Shown piece after piece: positions 25,427 through 35,100 of a DNA stretch of 64,000 nucleotides. Position 1 is the first letter of the stretch; each line of letters starts with the position of its first letter. The DNA comes from Candidatus Saccharicenans sp. (lineage in GTDB: Bacteria > Acidobacteriota > Aminicenantia > Aminicenantales > Saccharicenantaceae). The notes below the pieces were generated by a model that saw only the letters and a program-made list of their open reading frames with translations, searched no databases and was not told the DNA's origin. The translations under genes and the position numbers were made by a program. Location: positions 589,834 through 653,833 of the forward strand of contig JASEIU010000001.1 in NCBI GenBank assembly GCA_030017715.1, written 5' to 3'.

Positions 25427-26728
25427 ATGAGCGAAGACAGCCAATTGACAAAAAAACGGTCATCCATAATCCAGGAAATCGAGACTCAACTGGAAGACTA
25501 TCTCCGTCGGCAGAGGGAAGAAATAGAAAAATCGCTGGAGGAGAGGATTCAAAAAGAGAGAGAGCTGGCCAGGCAGCAACTGACGGAGATTGAACAGGCC
25601 GTCAGGAGGGAATGGCTGGCCCTGGAAGAATACGGACAGGTCTGGGAGCAATTTGAAGACCGGAGGCAGGAGATTCTCCGGAATATAAAGGAGTGTCTGC
25701 AGCGAATCAGCGACCGTCAACAGGAAATCGAAAAGCTGACCCGAGCCACTTCGGAGGATCTCCGTTCCATCAGCCGGCTGCATGAGGAGCTGGAAGAGCT
25801 CAGGCGGCAATCGCTGGAACGGGCAGAAGTTCTAAAGAAAGGCCTGGAAGAAAAATTCGGACTCAAACCCGAAATACCGGAGCCGGCAGAAGCCGAAAGA
25901 ATGGAGCTTGACCTGACCCCGGAGCTGGAAAAGCTCAGGAAAATCAAGGAACTCCTGCTGCTGGAGAGCGGCCTGGCTCAGCCGCGGCCGTCCGACTATC
26001 CGGAAGAATCGGAGATTCGGGCGGCGGCGGTTGAGGAACAGGTTCCCCCGATAGAGCCGGCTCCAGAAAAGCCGGCTGAGCCGGAATCGCCGACCCCGAT
26101 GAAAGAAGCTCCCGAGCCGACTCTGGAAGACAAACTGGCCGAAGAAATAAGGAAAACCATTGCCGGGAGGCAGGAATCCATATCAACCGCCGGAAGCGAG
26201 AGTTCTTCCGGCCCGGCTCCGAAGGCCGAAAGTTACGGGGCCTTAAGCCGCCAGGACCTGGAAGAGTTTTACCGGGAAGAGGCGGCCAACGGCTCCAGCT
26301 CGATCGGCTTCTACCAGAAAGGCAGGAAGAATATCCTGGAAGTGGAAGAGTTGCTGTCCCGGCTCAGGGAGGCCATCGAAGAGGCCCGTAAATTGAATTA
26401 TAAAATGGCCTTTGTCACCGCAGCCAAGGAGCAATTCTATCTAAAACAGGAAATCATCAGCCTGCAGGAGGGAGTCAGACGGTATCTTCTGCGGGTTGCC
26501 TTTCTGGCCACCAAGAAAAATTTTCGCTTTCCGGCCCTGACTCAGGATATTCTGAACCAGCAGGTCCTGGAAGAGCTATCCGACCAGCTGGCGGTTCAAA
26601 ACTGGAGTTCAGACGATGACCTGTCTCGGTTCGAGCAGAAAATAATCGACCTGACGGCTTCTTTTAAGGCCAGGACCACTCCGGCCTCGATTTATTATGG
26701 CGCTCTGATGAGAGAGCTGGAAGCCTGA
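25427..26728 (+). CDS. Long coiled-coil protein of unknown function
   Basis: 433 residues. Residues 1-150 are an almost continuous coiled coil rich in Glu, Arg and Lys (LRRQREEIEKSLEERIQKER). Residues about 185-265 are a Pro/Glu-rich, low-complexity linker. The C-terminal 150 residues form a separate helical domain with hydrophobic patches (YLLRVAFLATKKNFRFP). No membrane segment or signal peptide is present. It lies between the HD-GYP and GGDEF genes and could be a scaffold or effector for them, which is inference from position only. Confidence 0.65.
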   Translation: MSEDSQLTKKRSSIIQEIETQLEDYLRRQREEIEKSLEERIQKERELARQQLTEIEQAVRREWLALEEYGQVWEQFEDRRQEILRNIKECLQRISDRQQEIEKLTRATSEDLRSISRLHEELEELRRQSLERAEVLKKGLEEKFGLKPEIPEPAEAERMELDLTPELEKLRKIKELLLLESGLAQPRPSDYPEESEIRAAAVEEQVPPIEPAPEKPAEPESPTPMKEAPEPTLEDKLAEEIRKTIAGRQESISTAGSESSSGPAPKAESYGALSRQDLEEFYREEAANGSSSIGFYQKGRKNILEVEELLSRLREAIEEARKLNYKMAFVTAAKEQFYLKQEIISLQEGVRRYLLRVAFLATKKNFRFPALTQDILNQQVLEELSDQLAVQNWSSDDDLSRFEQKIIDLTASFKARTTPASIYYGALMRELEA

Positions 26729-26749
26729 AAAAAGGACTTTCCCGGTTTG

Positions 26750-28768
26750 TCAGTTAAAAGTCTCTATTTGTATTTCTTTAAAATAATTTTCCAGGGTCTG
26801 AAAATCATCCCCGCTCAGTTCCTTAAACTTCAAGCCGGCGTAAAATGACCCGGCTTCGGGGGCAGCTTTTTCCGAATAGACCACTTCTCCCTTGAGGGGA
26901 TGCGCTTTCTTGCCCAGAATCAGGATGACGTCCATCGTCCGGGAGGTGGGCAACGGCCTCTCCGATAGGACCTTGGCTCCACCCAGGCTGAGGTTGATGG
27001 TTTTGCAGACCCTCAACTGTCCGTCATCGCGGTACATCATAATGGTGGAAGTGTAATGCCTCTGAAAATGCCTCTTTTCGCGAAACAGTTTTTCCTGGTA
27101 GGAGACCGTGGGGCGGGAGTGATTCTCTCTTTCCCAGTCGCGTGAATAGGCTACCACCGTATTTTTGGTGGCCGGGCGGCTTTGAGCCTCCGAAGGCGGC
27201 AGACGCCAGGTTTCCTTCCCCTTGGCTTCGGCCAGGGCCAGGTCGCATTCGTGTACCAGATACTTCAGGTCTTCCCTGGTCAGCCGACCGTCGCCTTCAA
27301 TTTTCTGACGGGGAAAGACGGTGACGCCGAAAGACATGGTCAGGTTGTTCCGGGGCTGAAATTCTTCGTAGGGGAAATAATGGTCTTCAATGTTCTTCCT
27401 GATTCTTTCAGTCAGCTGGCAGGCTTCTTCCAGGGTGGTGACGCCGTTCAAAAAGAACAGGAATTCTTCGCCGCCGTAGCGGCAGATTAAATCATTTTCC
27501 CGGACTGATTGTTTCAAAATCGAAGCCAGCTCCTGCAGCAGCCGGTTGCCGGCTTCATGGCCGTTGCGGTCGTTGTAATGTTTGAACCAGTCGACATCTC
27601 CCATGACCATGGCGAAGGCTCCTTCTTCTATTTTTCTCTTGCTCAGGGAGTTGACTTTCTGAAGAATCTTGTCGAAGAAGGGCTCGGCCCGCAGCAACCC
27701 GGTCAGGGGGTCATACTGAATCAGGTTGAGCTTGGTCATGGCGATGCCGATGTGTTCCGACAGTCCTCTCAGAATCTGCTGGTCTTCGCGGCTGAAGCCC
27801 TCCGGCACCGGGCTGTCCATAAGATGCTTGTTGTAAAGTTCGATGACTCCGATGGTCTGTTCTTCGCAGGTAATGGGAACGGCCAGGATGCTCTTCAGCG
27901 GCGCTTTCAAGTTATGCTGGTAACGCAGCGAAAATCGTTTGTCATAGGTGAGGTCGGCAATGTTGACTTCCTGGCCATGGCGGGCGACGGCCGCGGCGAA
28001 ATCCGGGGCTTCCAGCCGGGCCACATACTTGAAGGTCTCCGGGTGGGTGATGAAGGTGTCGTCCCAGATGATGGGCTTCAGGTGCTGGCCCAGGGTCTCG
28101 CTCTCTTCTATCAGGTAAATGGTCAGGCCCTGAGCCTGGAGCAGGTCCTTGATGTCCGGGACCACGCCCAGCAGACTGCTAACATCGTTGGCCGAATAAA
28201 TTTTTCTGACGATATTTTCTATTTTCCATCTTTCCCGCTGAGACCAGACGTAACGGGCTTCCAGGGAAATTCTGCGCTCCAGTTCGCGCAGATAGTTTTC
28301 GTTAATCAACCTTTTAATTTCAACGATTTCCTGAAAGACTTCCCGGGCACTGGCCGAGTTCAGGGCCACGGTCTGCTGCAGCTGGGCCCATTCTCTTCTT
28401 ATCCGGCTGTGATGGATGGCAATCTTCAGGATCTGGCTCAGGATCGGTTCCAGGGGCTGGCCCTCCGTTTCCAGAACGTATTCCAGGTGATGATTAGCCG
28501 GCCAGGTCAGCAGTTTCCGGTAGACTTCAGATTCCTCCCGGCCGAGGATGATGACCGAACAATCAGAAGTTATAACTTCCTTCCAGCGGTTATAATCGGC
28601 GAAAGAGGCGTCGATGATGGCCGCCCAGCAATCATAGTTCTTAAGAATGGGGGGGGCCTCGTCAAAAGAATTGGCCACCACCGGCAGGTATTCTTTTTCG
28701 CAGAGCCTGACCACCTTCAGAGCCTGCTCGACGCTGGAAACATAGACCAGAATATTTATCGGCGCCAT
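26750..28768 (-). CDS. GAF-GGDEF-PilZ diguanylate cyclase
   Basis: 672 residues. An N-terminal receiver-like fold (INILVYVSSVEQALKVVRLC) is followed by a coiled-coil linker and a GAF domain (about residues 210-350, ending in SILAVPITCEEQTIGVIELYN). The GGDEF domain has the active-site loop RYGGEEFLFFL and DVDWFKHYNDRNGHEAGN. A C-terminal PilZ domain has the REKRHFQR and NLSLGGAKV cyclic-di-GMP binding motifs. One protein thus makes and probably senses cyclic-di-GMP. ATG 28768 is chosen because a promoter at 28830-28858 excludes starts upstream; the open frame continues past it into gltX. Confidence 0.9.
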   Translation of the reverse strand: MAPINILVYVSSVEQALKVVRLCEKEYLPVVANSFDEAPPILKNYDCWAAIIDASFADYNRWKEVITSDCSVIILGREESEVYRKLLTWPANHHLEYVLETEGQPLEPILSQILKIAIHHSRIRREWAQLQQTVALNSASAREVFQEIVEIKRLINENYLRELERRISLEARYVWSQRERWKIENIVRKIYSANDVSSLLGVVPDIKDLLQAQGLTIYLIEESETLGQHLKPIIWDDTFITHPETFKYVARLEAPDFAAAVARHGQEVNIADLTYDKRFSLRYQHNLKAPLKSILAVPITCEEQTIGVIELYNKHLMDSPVPEGFSREDQQILRGLSEHIGIAMTKLNLIQYDPLTGLLRAEPFFDKILQKVNSLSKRKIEEGAFAMVMGDVDWFKHYNDRNGHEAGNRLLQELASILKQSVRENDLICRYGGEEFLFFLNGVTTLEEACQLTERIRKNIEDHYFPYEEFQPRNNLTMSFGVTVFPRQKIEGDGRLTREDLKYLVHECDLALAEAKGKETWRLPPSEAQSRPATKNTVVAYSRDWERENHSRPTVSYQEKLFREKRHFQRHYTSTIMMYRDDGQLRVCKTINLSLGGAKVLSERPLPTSRTMDVILILGKKAHPLKGEVVYSEKAAPEAGSFYAGLKFKELSGDDFQTLENYFKEIQIETFN

Positions 28769-28829
28769 TGGATCCGGGATTCTTTTCCCTTTGCCCTCCG
28801 TAAAACCTTGGCTTAGCTCGCTCACCGAT

Positions 28830-28858
28830 AATTTACTTAAATAAATTCCCTCAGTCAA
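28830..28858 (-). promoter_or_regulatory. Promoter for the GGDEF-PilZ gene
   Basis: Minus strand TTGACT, 17 nt, TAAATT. The predicted transcription start near 28823 lies about 55 nt upstream of the chosen ATG. Confidence 0.45.
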
Positions 28859-28925
28859 CAGTTTTTTTGATTTTTCTGGCGGCTCCGGGTCAGGAATCCG
28901 GTGGTGCTGTCTAACCTCGGTCTTT

Positions 28926-28954
28926 TTGAATATCGGTTTGGGGTATGATATATT
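28926..28954 (+). promoter_or_regulatory. Promoter for gltX-hutU
   Basis: TTGAAT, 17 nt, TATATT, with an extended -10 (TGATATATT). Predicted start about 31 nt before the gltX ATG. It is divergent from the GGDEF promoter, with about 70 nt between the boxes. Confidence 0.55.
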
Positions 28955-28991
28955 TTTAACCTGATAATAGAGCCTTAGGCAGACAATCAAC

Positions 28992-30449
28992 ATGGTTAGA
29001 GTAAGATTCGCTCCCAGCCCGACGGGACACCTGCATGTAGGAGCCCTGAGAACCGCTCTGTTCAACTGGCTGTTTGCCCGTCATAGCCGCGGAATCTTTG
29101 TCCTGAGGATCGAGGATACCGACGTGGCCCGGTCTTCGGAAGAGATGAGTCGGTCCATTCTGGAAGCGCTGAACTGGTTAGGTCTGGACTGGGATGAGGG
29201 GCCGATCTATCAATCGCAGCGTTTTGAAATTTACCGCCAGGCTGCCCGGAGGCTGGTCGACCGGGGGCTGGCCTACTATTGTTTCTGTTCACCCGAAGAA
29301 ATCGAACAGCGTCGCCAGGAAACACAGACCAGGGGTGAGCACTGGAAGTACGACCGGCGCTGTCTGAACCTGTCTGTACAGGAAAGACGGGAGCTCGTAA
29401 ACAGGGGAGTCCCGGCCGCCATCCGTTTCCTGGTACCCGAAGGAGTGACCGAATTCGACGACCTGGTCCACGGCCGGATTACCGTCGACCATAAGAACCT
29501 GGAGGACTTTGTCCTGCTGCGGGGAGACGGTTTACCCACCTATCACCTGTCGGTGGTGGTGGATGATATTGATACCCGGATCACTCACGTCATCCGGGGG
29601 GATGACCATATCTCCAACACGCCCAAGCAGATCCTTCTCTACCGGGCGCTGGGGGCGCCGGTGCCGGAATTCGCCCACCTGCCCCTGATTCTTGGCCCGG
29701 ACCGCAAAAAATTGAGCAAGCGACACGGCGACACCTCGGTCCTGAACTTCAGGGAAAAAGGATATCTGCCCCTGGCTTTCTTCAATTTCATGGCCCAGCT
29801 GAGCTGGTCGCCGGGCAATGAGGAAAAAATCTATTCCATCGAGGAAATGGTCAGGGATTTTTCGCTGAAAGACATAAGCAAGGGCAGTCCGGTCTTTGAC
29901 CTCAACAAGCTGGAGTGGCTTAACAGTCGTCTGATTAACGAGCTGCCTCTCCCTGAATTGATAACCCATCTCAGACCCTGGCTGGAAAAGGATGGGCTGT
30001 GGTCGGATGAACTACTGACCGGGAGAAAGGACTGGTTTGAGAGACTGGTCAACCTGACCCGCAGCCGGAGCCGAACCCTGGTCGACCTGGGCGCGATGAT
30101 TGCCCCTTTTATTTCTGAAAGGTTTAGCTATGACCCGGAAGCAGTGCGGAAACATCTGCTCGGGGCTGAGCTGGACCGGGCGCTGCCGCGGTTGAAGGAT
30201 GATTTTTTGAAGCTGGAAAATTTTTCTGCCCAGGAAATTGAAAAAGCTCTCAGGGCCAGAGCGGAAAAAGAGGGAATCAAGGCTGCGGCTCTGATTCATG
30301 CCCTTCGAGTCCTGGTGCTGGGACGGGCGGTGAGCCCGGGAATCTTTGAAGTCCTGGAATTGGTGGGCCGGGAAAAAACTCTGGCCCGGATGGAAAATTT
30401 GTCCGGGGCCAGGAAAATCATAAACAGACTTGAGGAGGATGAGGGATGA
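28992..30449 (+). CDS. gltX: Glutamyl-tRNA synthetase
   Basis: Charges tRNA-Glu with glutamate. 485 residues. The class I HIGH motif is in [19 protein letters not shown] and the KMSKS equivalent is [12 protein letters not shown]. The [11 protein letters not shown] and [15 protein letters not shown] segments are intact. The C-terminal anticodon-binding domain is complete. Whether it also charges tRNA-Gln (non-discriminating) cannot be told from the sequence by eye. Its stop overlaps the hutU start (ATGA). Confidence 0.96.
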   Translation: MVRVRFAPSPTGHLHVGALRTALFNWLFARHSRGIFVLRIEDTDVARSSEEMSRSILEALNWLGLDWDEGPIYQSQRFEIYRQAARRLVDRGLAYYCFCSPEEIEQRRQETQTRGEHWKYDRRCLNLSVQERRELVNRGVPAAIRFLVPEGVTEFDDLVHGRITVDHKNLEDFVLLRGDGLPTYHLSVVVDDIDTRITHVIRGDDHISNTPKQILLYRALGAPVPEFAHLPLILGPDRKKLSKRHGDTSVLNFREKGYLPLAFFNFMAQLSWSPGNEEKIYSIEEMVRDFSLKDISKGSPVFDLNKLEWLNSRLINELPLPELITHLRPWLEKDGLWSDELLTGRKDWFERLVNLTRSRSRTLVDLGAMIAPFISERFSYDPEAVRKHLLGAELDRALPRLKDDFLKLENFSAQEIEKALRARAEKEGIKAAALIHALRVLVLGRAVSPGIFEVLELVGREKTLARMENLSGARKIINRLEEDEG

Positions 30450-32119
30450 ATGCCCAGAAAAAAATAGACTATAAACCGGTCAGGGCTCCCCGGGGGGGAC
30501 GGCTTCACACCAGAGGCTGGTCCCAGGAGGGAGCGCTGCGGATGTTGATGAATAATCTCGACCCGGAAGTGGCGGAGAAACCGCAGGAGCTGATCGTTTA
30601 CGGCGGCACAGGTAAGGCTGCCCGGAACTGGGACTGTTTTCGGGCCATCGTCAACAGCCTGAAGAAACTGGAAAACGATGAAACTCTGCTGGTTCAGTCC
30701 GGGAAGCCGGTCGGCATTTTCAAAACCCACGCCGAAGCACCCCGGGTGCTGATTTCCAATGCTATGGTCGTTCCCAAATGGGCCACCTGGGATGAATTCC
30801 GGCGTCTGGAAGGACTGGGTTTGACCATGTACGGCCAGATGACTGCCGGCAGCTGGATTTATATCGGCACCCAGGGAATTCTCCAGGGCACCTATGAGAC
30901 TCTGGCCGCGGTCGCCCGGAAACATTTCGGCGGGAGCCTGCGGGGCAAACTGGTGGTAACCGCCGGTCTGGGCGGTATGGGCGGCGCCCAGCCTCTGGCT
31001 GTGACCATGAACGACGGAGTGGCGATAGTGGTTGAAGTGGACCCGGACCGGATCCGGCGACGGCTGGAAACAAAATACGTGGATACCATGACCGCCAGCC
31101 TGGACGAAGCCATGAGGATGGCCGATGAGGCTCGCCTGAAGGGTCAACCGCTGTCGATCGCCCTGCTGGGCAATGCGGCTGACGTCCTGCCGGAACTTGT
31201 CAGGCGCGGCCTGACTCCCGATGTCCTCACCGACCAGACTTCGGCTCACGACGAACTCAACGGCTATGTGCCCCGGGGCCTTCCCTATGCCGAAGCCCTG
31301 GAATTGAGAAAAAAAGACCCTCAGAAATACATCGCCCTGGCTTACGAATCCATGGCTGCCCAGGTTGAAGCCATGCTGGAGCTGCAGAAAAGGGGAGCCA
31401 GGACCTTCGATTACGGAAACAACATTCGCGGCCAGGCCCAGAAAGCCGGAGTGAGCAATGCCTTCGACATCCCGGGCTTTGTTCAGGAATACATCCGGCC
31501 TCTTTTCTGCGTCGGCAAAGGGCCATTCCGCTGGGCGGCTTTATCCGGCAAACCTCAGGACATTTATGTCACCGATGAAGCCGTGCTCAAGACTTTTCCT
31601 GAGGATGAAGCCCTGGCCCGCTGGATCCGGAAAGCCCGGCAGCAGGTTAAGTTCCAGGGACTGCCGTCCCGGATCTGCTGGCTGGGATATGGAGAAAGAG
31701 CGCTTTTCGGAGAGGTCATAAATACTCTGGTCAAAAAGGGTAAAATCAGCGCTCCGATCGTTATCGGACGCGACCATCTGGATACCGGCTCGGTGGCTTC
31801 ACCCAACCGGGAAACCGAAAAGATGAAAGACGGCTCGGATGCCATAGCCGACTGGCCGATTCTCAACGCGCTGCTCAATGCGGTGAGTGGCGCTTCCTGG
31901 GTTTCAGTCCATCACGGCGGAGGGGTGGGAATCGGCCTGTCCATCCATGCCGGCATGGTAATCGTGGCTGACGGGACGGCGTCCATGGCCAGGAGGCTGC
32001 AGAGAGTGCTGACCGCGGACCCGGGGCTGGGAGTGGTCCGCCATGCCGATGCCGGTTATGAAGAGGCCATCGCCTGCGCCCGAAAAAATAAAATCAAAAT
32101 TCCCATGCTGGCCAAATAA
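30446..32119 (+). CDS. hutU: Urocanate hydratase
   Basis: Second enzyme of histidine degradation, turning urocanate into imidazolone propionate using tightly bound NAD. 557 residues, full family length. Key segments are present: [18 protein letters not shown] (NAD loop), [47 protein letters not shown] with the active-site Cys region, and [15 protein letters not shown]. No hutH, hutI or hutG is nearby. The gene is translationally coupled to gltX, an unusual partner; both relate to glutamate, but a functional link is speculation. Confidence 0.96.
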   Translation: MNAQKKIDYKPVRAPRGGRLHTRGWSQEGALRMLMNNLDPEVAEKPQELIVYGGTGKAARNWDCFRAIVNSLKKLENDETLLVQSGKPVGIFKTHAEAPRVLISNAMVVPKWATWDEFRRLEGLGLTMYGQMTAGSWIYIGTQGILQGTYETLAAVARKHFGGSLRGKLVVTAGLGGMGGAQPLAVTMNDGVAIVVEVDPDRIRRRLETKYVDTMTASLDEAMRMADEARLKGQPLSIALLGNAADVLPELVRRGLTPDVLTDQTSAHDELNGYVPRGLPYAEALELRKKDPQKYIALAYESMAAQVEAMLELQKRGARTFDYGNNIRGQAQKAGVSNAFDIPGFVQEYIRPLFCVGKGPFRWAALSGKPQDIYVTDEAVLKTFPEDEALARWIRKARQQVKFQGLPSRICWLGYGERALFGEVINTLVKKGKISAPIVIGRDHLDTGSVASPNRETEKMKDGSDAIADWPILNALLNAVSGASWVSVHHGGGVGIGLSIHAGMVIVADGTASMARRLQRVLTADPGLGVVRHADAGYEEAIACARKNKIKIPMLAK

Positions 32120-32176
32120 AACACCGGAAGATACATCAGGATATTCTGCAACCTTTCTTCTCTTCTTGATTTTTCG

Positions 32177-35100
32177 TCAGTTTCTGCCGGAGGGTCTGTT
32201 CTTTTTTCTCCACCTGGTCTTAACCTGTTCCACGAAGGCTTCCAGGCGGCTGCGGTTGCTGGCGGTTTCGCTCTCCCCGCAAATCAAGGTTGGCAGCGGC
32301 AACCCGCCGAAATCTTTTTTGATCCGGTGGGAAATGGCGGCTGCAGTGGTTCCCAGCAGGCAGTTGAAACATATGACGTTGATAATGCCGTCGGTTCCCC
32401 GCCGGGCCAGGTCCACCATCCTGGCCACATTCAGAAACAGGCTCTGGTTATTGTTGTAATTGAGATAGGCCAGGGTGGACCGGAGGAGCTCTTCAAAGCG
32501 CGGCTCTTTCAATGTGAGGTCGGTCAGATCCAGTTTTTTCTTGACCTGGGCCAGGTTGACTTCCCGGACCAGGTTCAGGCCGGCATACTTAACCGTTTCC
32601 AGCAGATTGCCCTCGGATAGCTTTTCATAAAAACTGCGGCTGAAGCTAAAGTCGATTTCGTCCACCAGAAAGGCGGAGGGCCAGACCTCGCAGCCAAGCT
32701 CTTCCAGCTGCTCGAAAAGGCGGTTATTGGCGAATGAGTTCTGCCTGGTGTAGATGTCGCCGGCGATTCCAATGAGCGGTCTCTCTTCCCGGCGAATCTT
32801 AACCCGGCTGAAACGGGTCCTGATTTTTTCCAGAGCTTCAGCCAGTCGGTCCGAGGCCAGGGCCTCTTCAATCAGCCTTAAGCCCTCCTGGAAAGCTTGA
32901 TTAACCTCGCCCCGGTTGACCTCATAAGGACGAAGCTGGCAGGCCATTCTGGTCAGGTGGTCGACAGCCACCAGTCCCTGATAAAGACTCTTCAGGCCGT
33001 CAAAGCCGATTAATTGCCAGAAATAGTCAAGGGTAGGGGTAAGCAGCAGAATCTGCCGGCTGTCAAGTTCCTGCAGCAGCTGACGCATAGCCGGGCCATA
33101 TTGCTGCAGCAGACAGGAAAAGCGGGCTCCCGGGAAAAAAAAGATTTGAGGGCCGTCCGGTTTCCTGTCCAGGGCCAGCTTTAACAGATCTCCCAGCAAG
33201 AAAGAATAGGCATGGCATTCTTTGCCGGACGAGTATTTTTCTCCCAGCTCCAGGCTGCGGTTGTCAGGCGGCGGCAGGACTTCGGCGGTCAGGCCGGCTT
33301 TTTTCAGAGATCCGGAAAAGGCCCGGGCATGGTCGGCGAAATAGGGAAGAACAAACGGCAGTTTTTTCGTCCGCTCGACCGGCCAGATTTCCGGGTTCTC
33401 GACCTTCTTCAACCTGGCTGTCTTCCGGCTCCCGGCCCGGTGCTGGCCGACCTCATCGGCAAAGGCTTCGAGTCGAGTAATAAGGCCCGCCTCCCCGCGG
33501 TGTTCATCAAATTCCAGAAGCAGCCGGGGAGTGCCCCCTGCCAGTGCTTTGAGTTGTTTCAGACAGAAGGCGTCAAGCCCGCAACCATAGTTGGTCAGGA
33601 AAACCGGATAGATTCCATTATGAGTTTCTGACCAGAGCGCGGCTTTCAGCATTTTTTGAGGATACCTCCAGGGGGGCACGGCCGACTCTTCCAGAATTTC
33701 TCCTGCCAGGTTGATATCTTGAAGCTCCAGATAATCGGCCGGGATGGCGGTAATGTTCAGCTTTTCCAGGTGGGACCAGAAATTGAGGTTGACGAAATTA
33801 TCATAAATGAGGTATGGTCGTCCGGAAATCAGCCAGACCGGCCTTTTGCTTTGAAAACTTCTGGCCAGAATCCTTCGGCCCTGCTCTTCGAGCTGCTGCT
33901 CGAAATCGGTCTGGATCCGCCTGGCTTCGGTCCAGGCCCGGGCGATGGATTCTTCGGGTTCCTTCAGCAGTCTGGCCAGATTCTTCCAGCTTAACTTCTG
34001 GCTGTCTTCATCCGGTTCCAGGTAAATCGGAGCGGTCATCAATTTTTCTCTTAGGGCTTCGGGAATCATGTGCGGCAGGTTTTCGGTATAAGGACAGAAA
34101 TAGTATGATTCTTTCCGGCCGGGATGACGGTCAACCAGGCTGGGCAGGAAGACCAGGTCCACCTGGCTGTCGTCCTGCAAGAATTTCAGATGTCCGACGG
34201 CAATTTTCACCGGGAGGCAGGTTTCAGCCGGCTGGAGTTTTATTCCGGCCTCCATAATTTCGGGGCTGGTTTCCGGGGAAACCTTGACTCTGTAACCCAG
34301 CCTTGAAAAGAAGGTCAGCCAGAAGGGCAAAAATTCCTGAAAAACCGAAGCCCGGGGCAGACCGACAGTCGGTCCTTCGGCCGGGTTTATCGGGATGCTT
34401 TCCAGCAATTTTTTCCTGAAGGTCGGAGGATTATGAACATCGTCTGAGGCGACCTCAAGACGTGAGGCTGAGGTATAACGCTCGCAGATGTCGCCAAAAT
34501 AAACTCGTTCCTTCCCCGACTCCACCGCCACTACCTGGCAGCGGTTGGAACACTGCCGGCATTCAAAGGGATTCAGCTTGAAAGATTGGAAGAGCTTGTT
34601 CCTGATATCGCTGAGATTAGATGATTTACGGCCGGTTTTTCTGACCACCTCCCGGGCTTCGAGGGCTGCTCCGATCGCTCCGGAAATCCGGTGGTGGGGA
34701 TGAACCCTTATTTCTTTCTCCAGCAGGAGGGAAAAGGCCCTGACCACGGCCTGGTTCGAAGCCACCCCGCCCTGAAAGACTATGTTCTTGCCGACCGGTC
34801 TCCTTTCGACCACTTTTTCCAGGTAATTTCTGGCGATGGAGTAGGCCAGTCCGGCCACCAGGTCGGACTGCGGCTGACCCCGGGCGGCCTCGTTCAGCAG
34901 TTCTGATTCCATGAACACGGTGCAGCGGCTGCCCAGGTCGGAAGGTTGCTGTGAGGCAGAGGCCAGGACCGCGAAATCTTTCTCCACCCGGAAGCCCATC
35001 TGGGCTGCCTGTTCTTCCAGAAAGGATCCGGTCCCGGCGGCGCAAATCTTGTTCAGGTTAAAATCCACCACCCGACCGTTTTCGACCTGAATGAATTTAG

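Noticed and set aside
27509-28816. 435-codon plus-strand frame
   Set aside because: Entirely antisense to the GAF-GGDEF-PilZ gene, whose domains are certain; an artefact of base composition.
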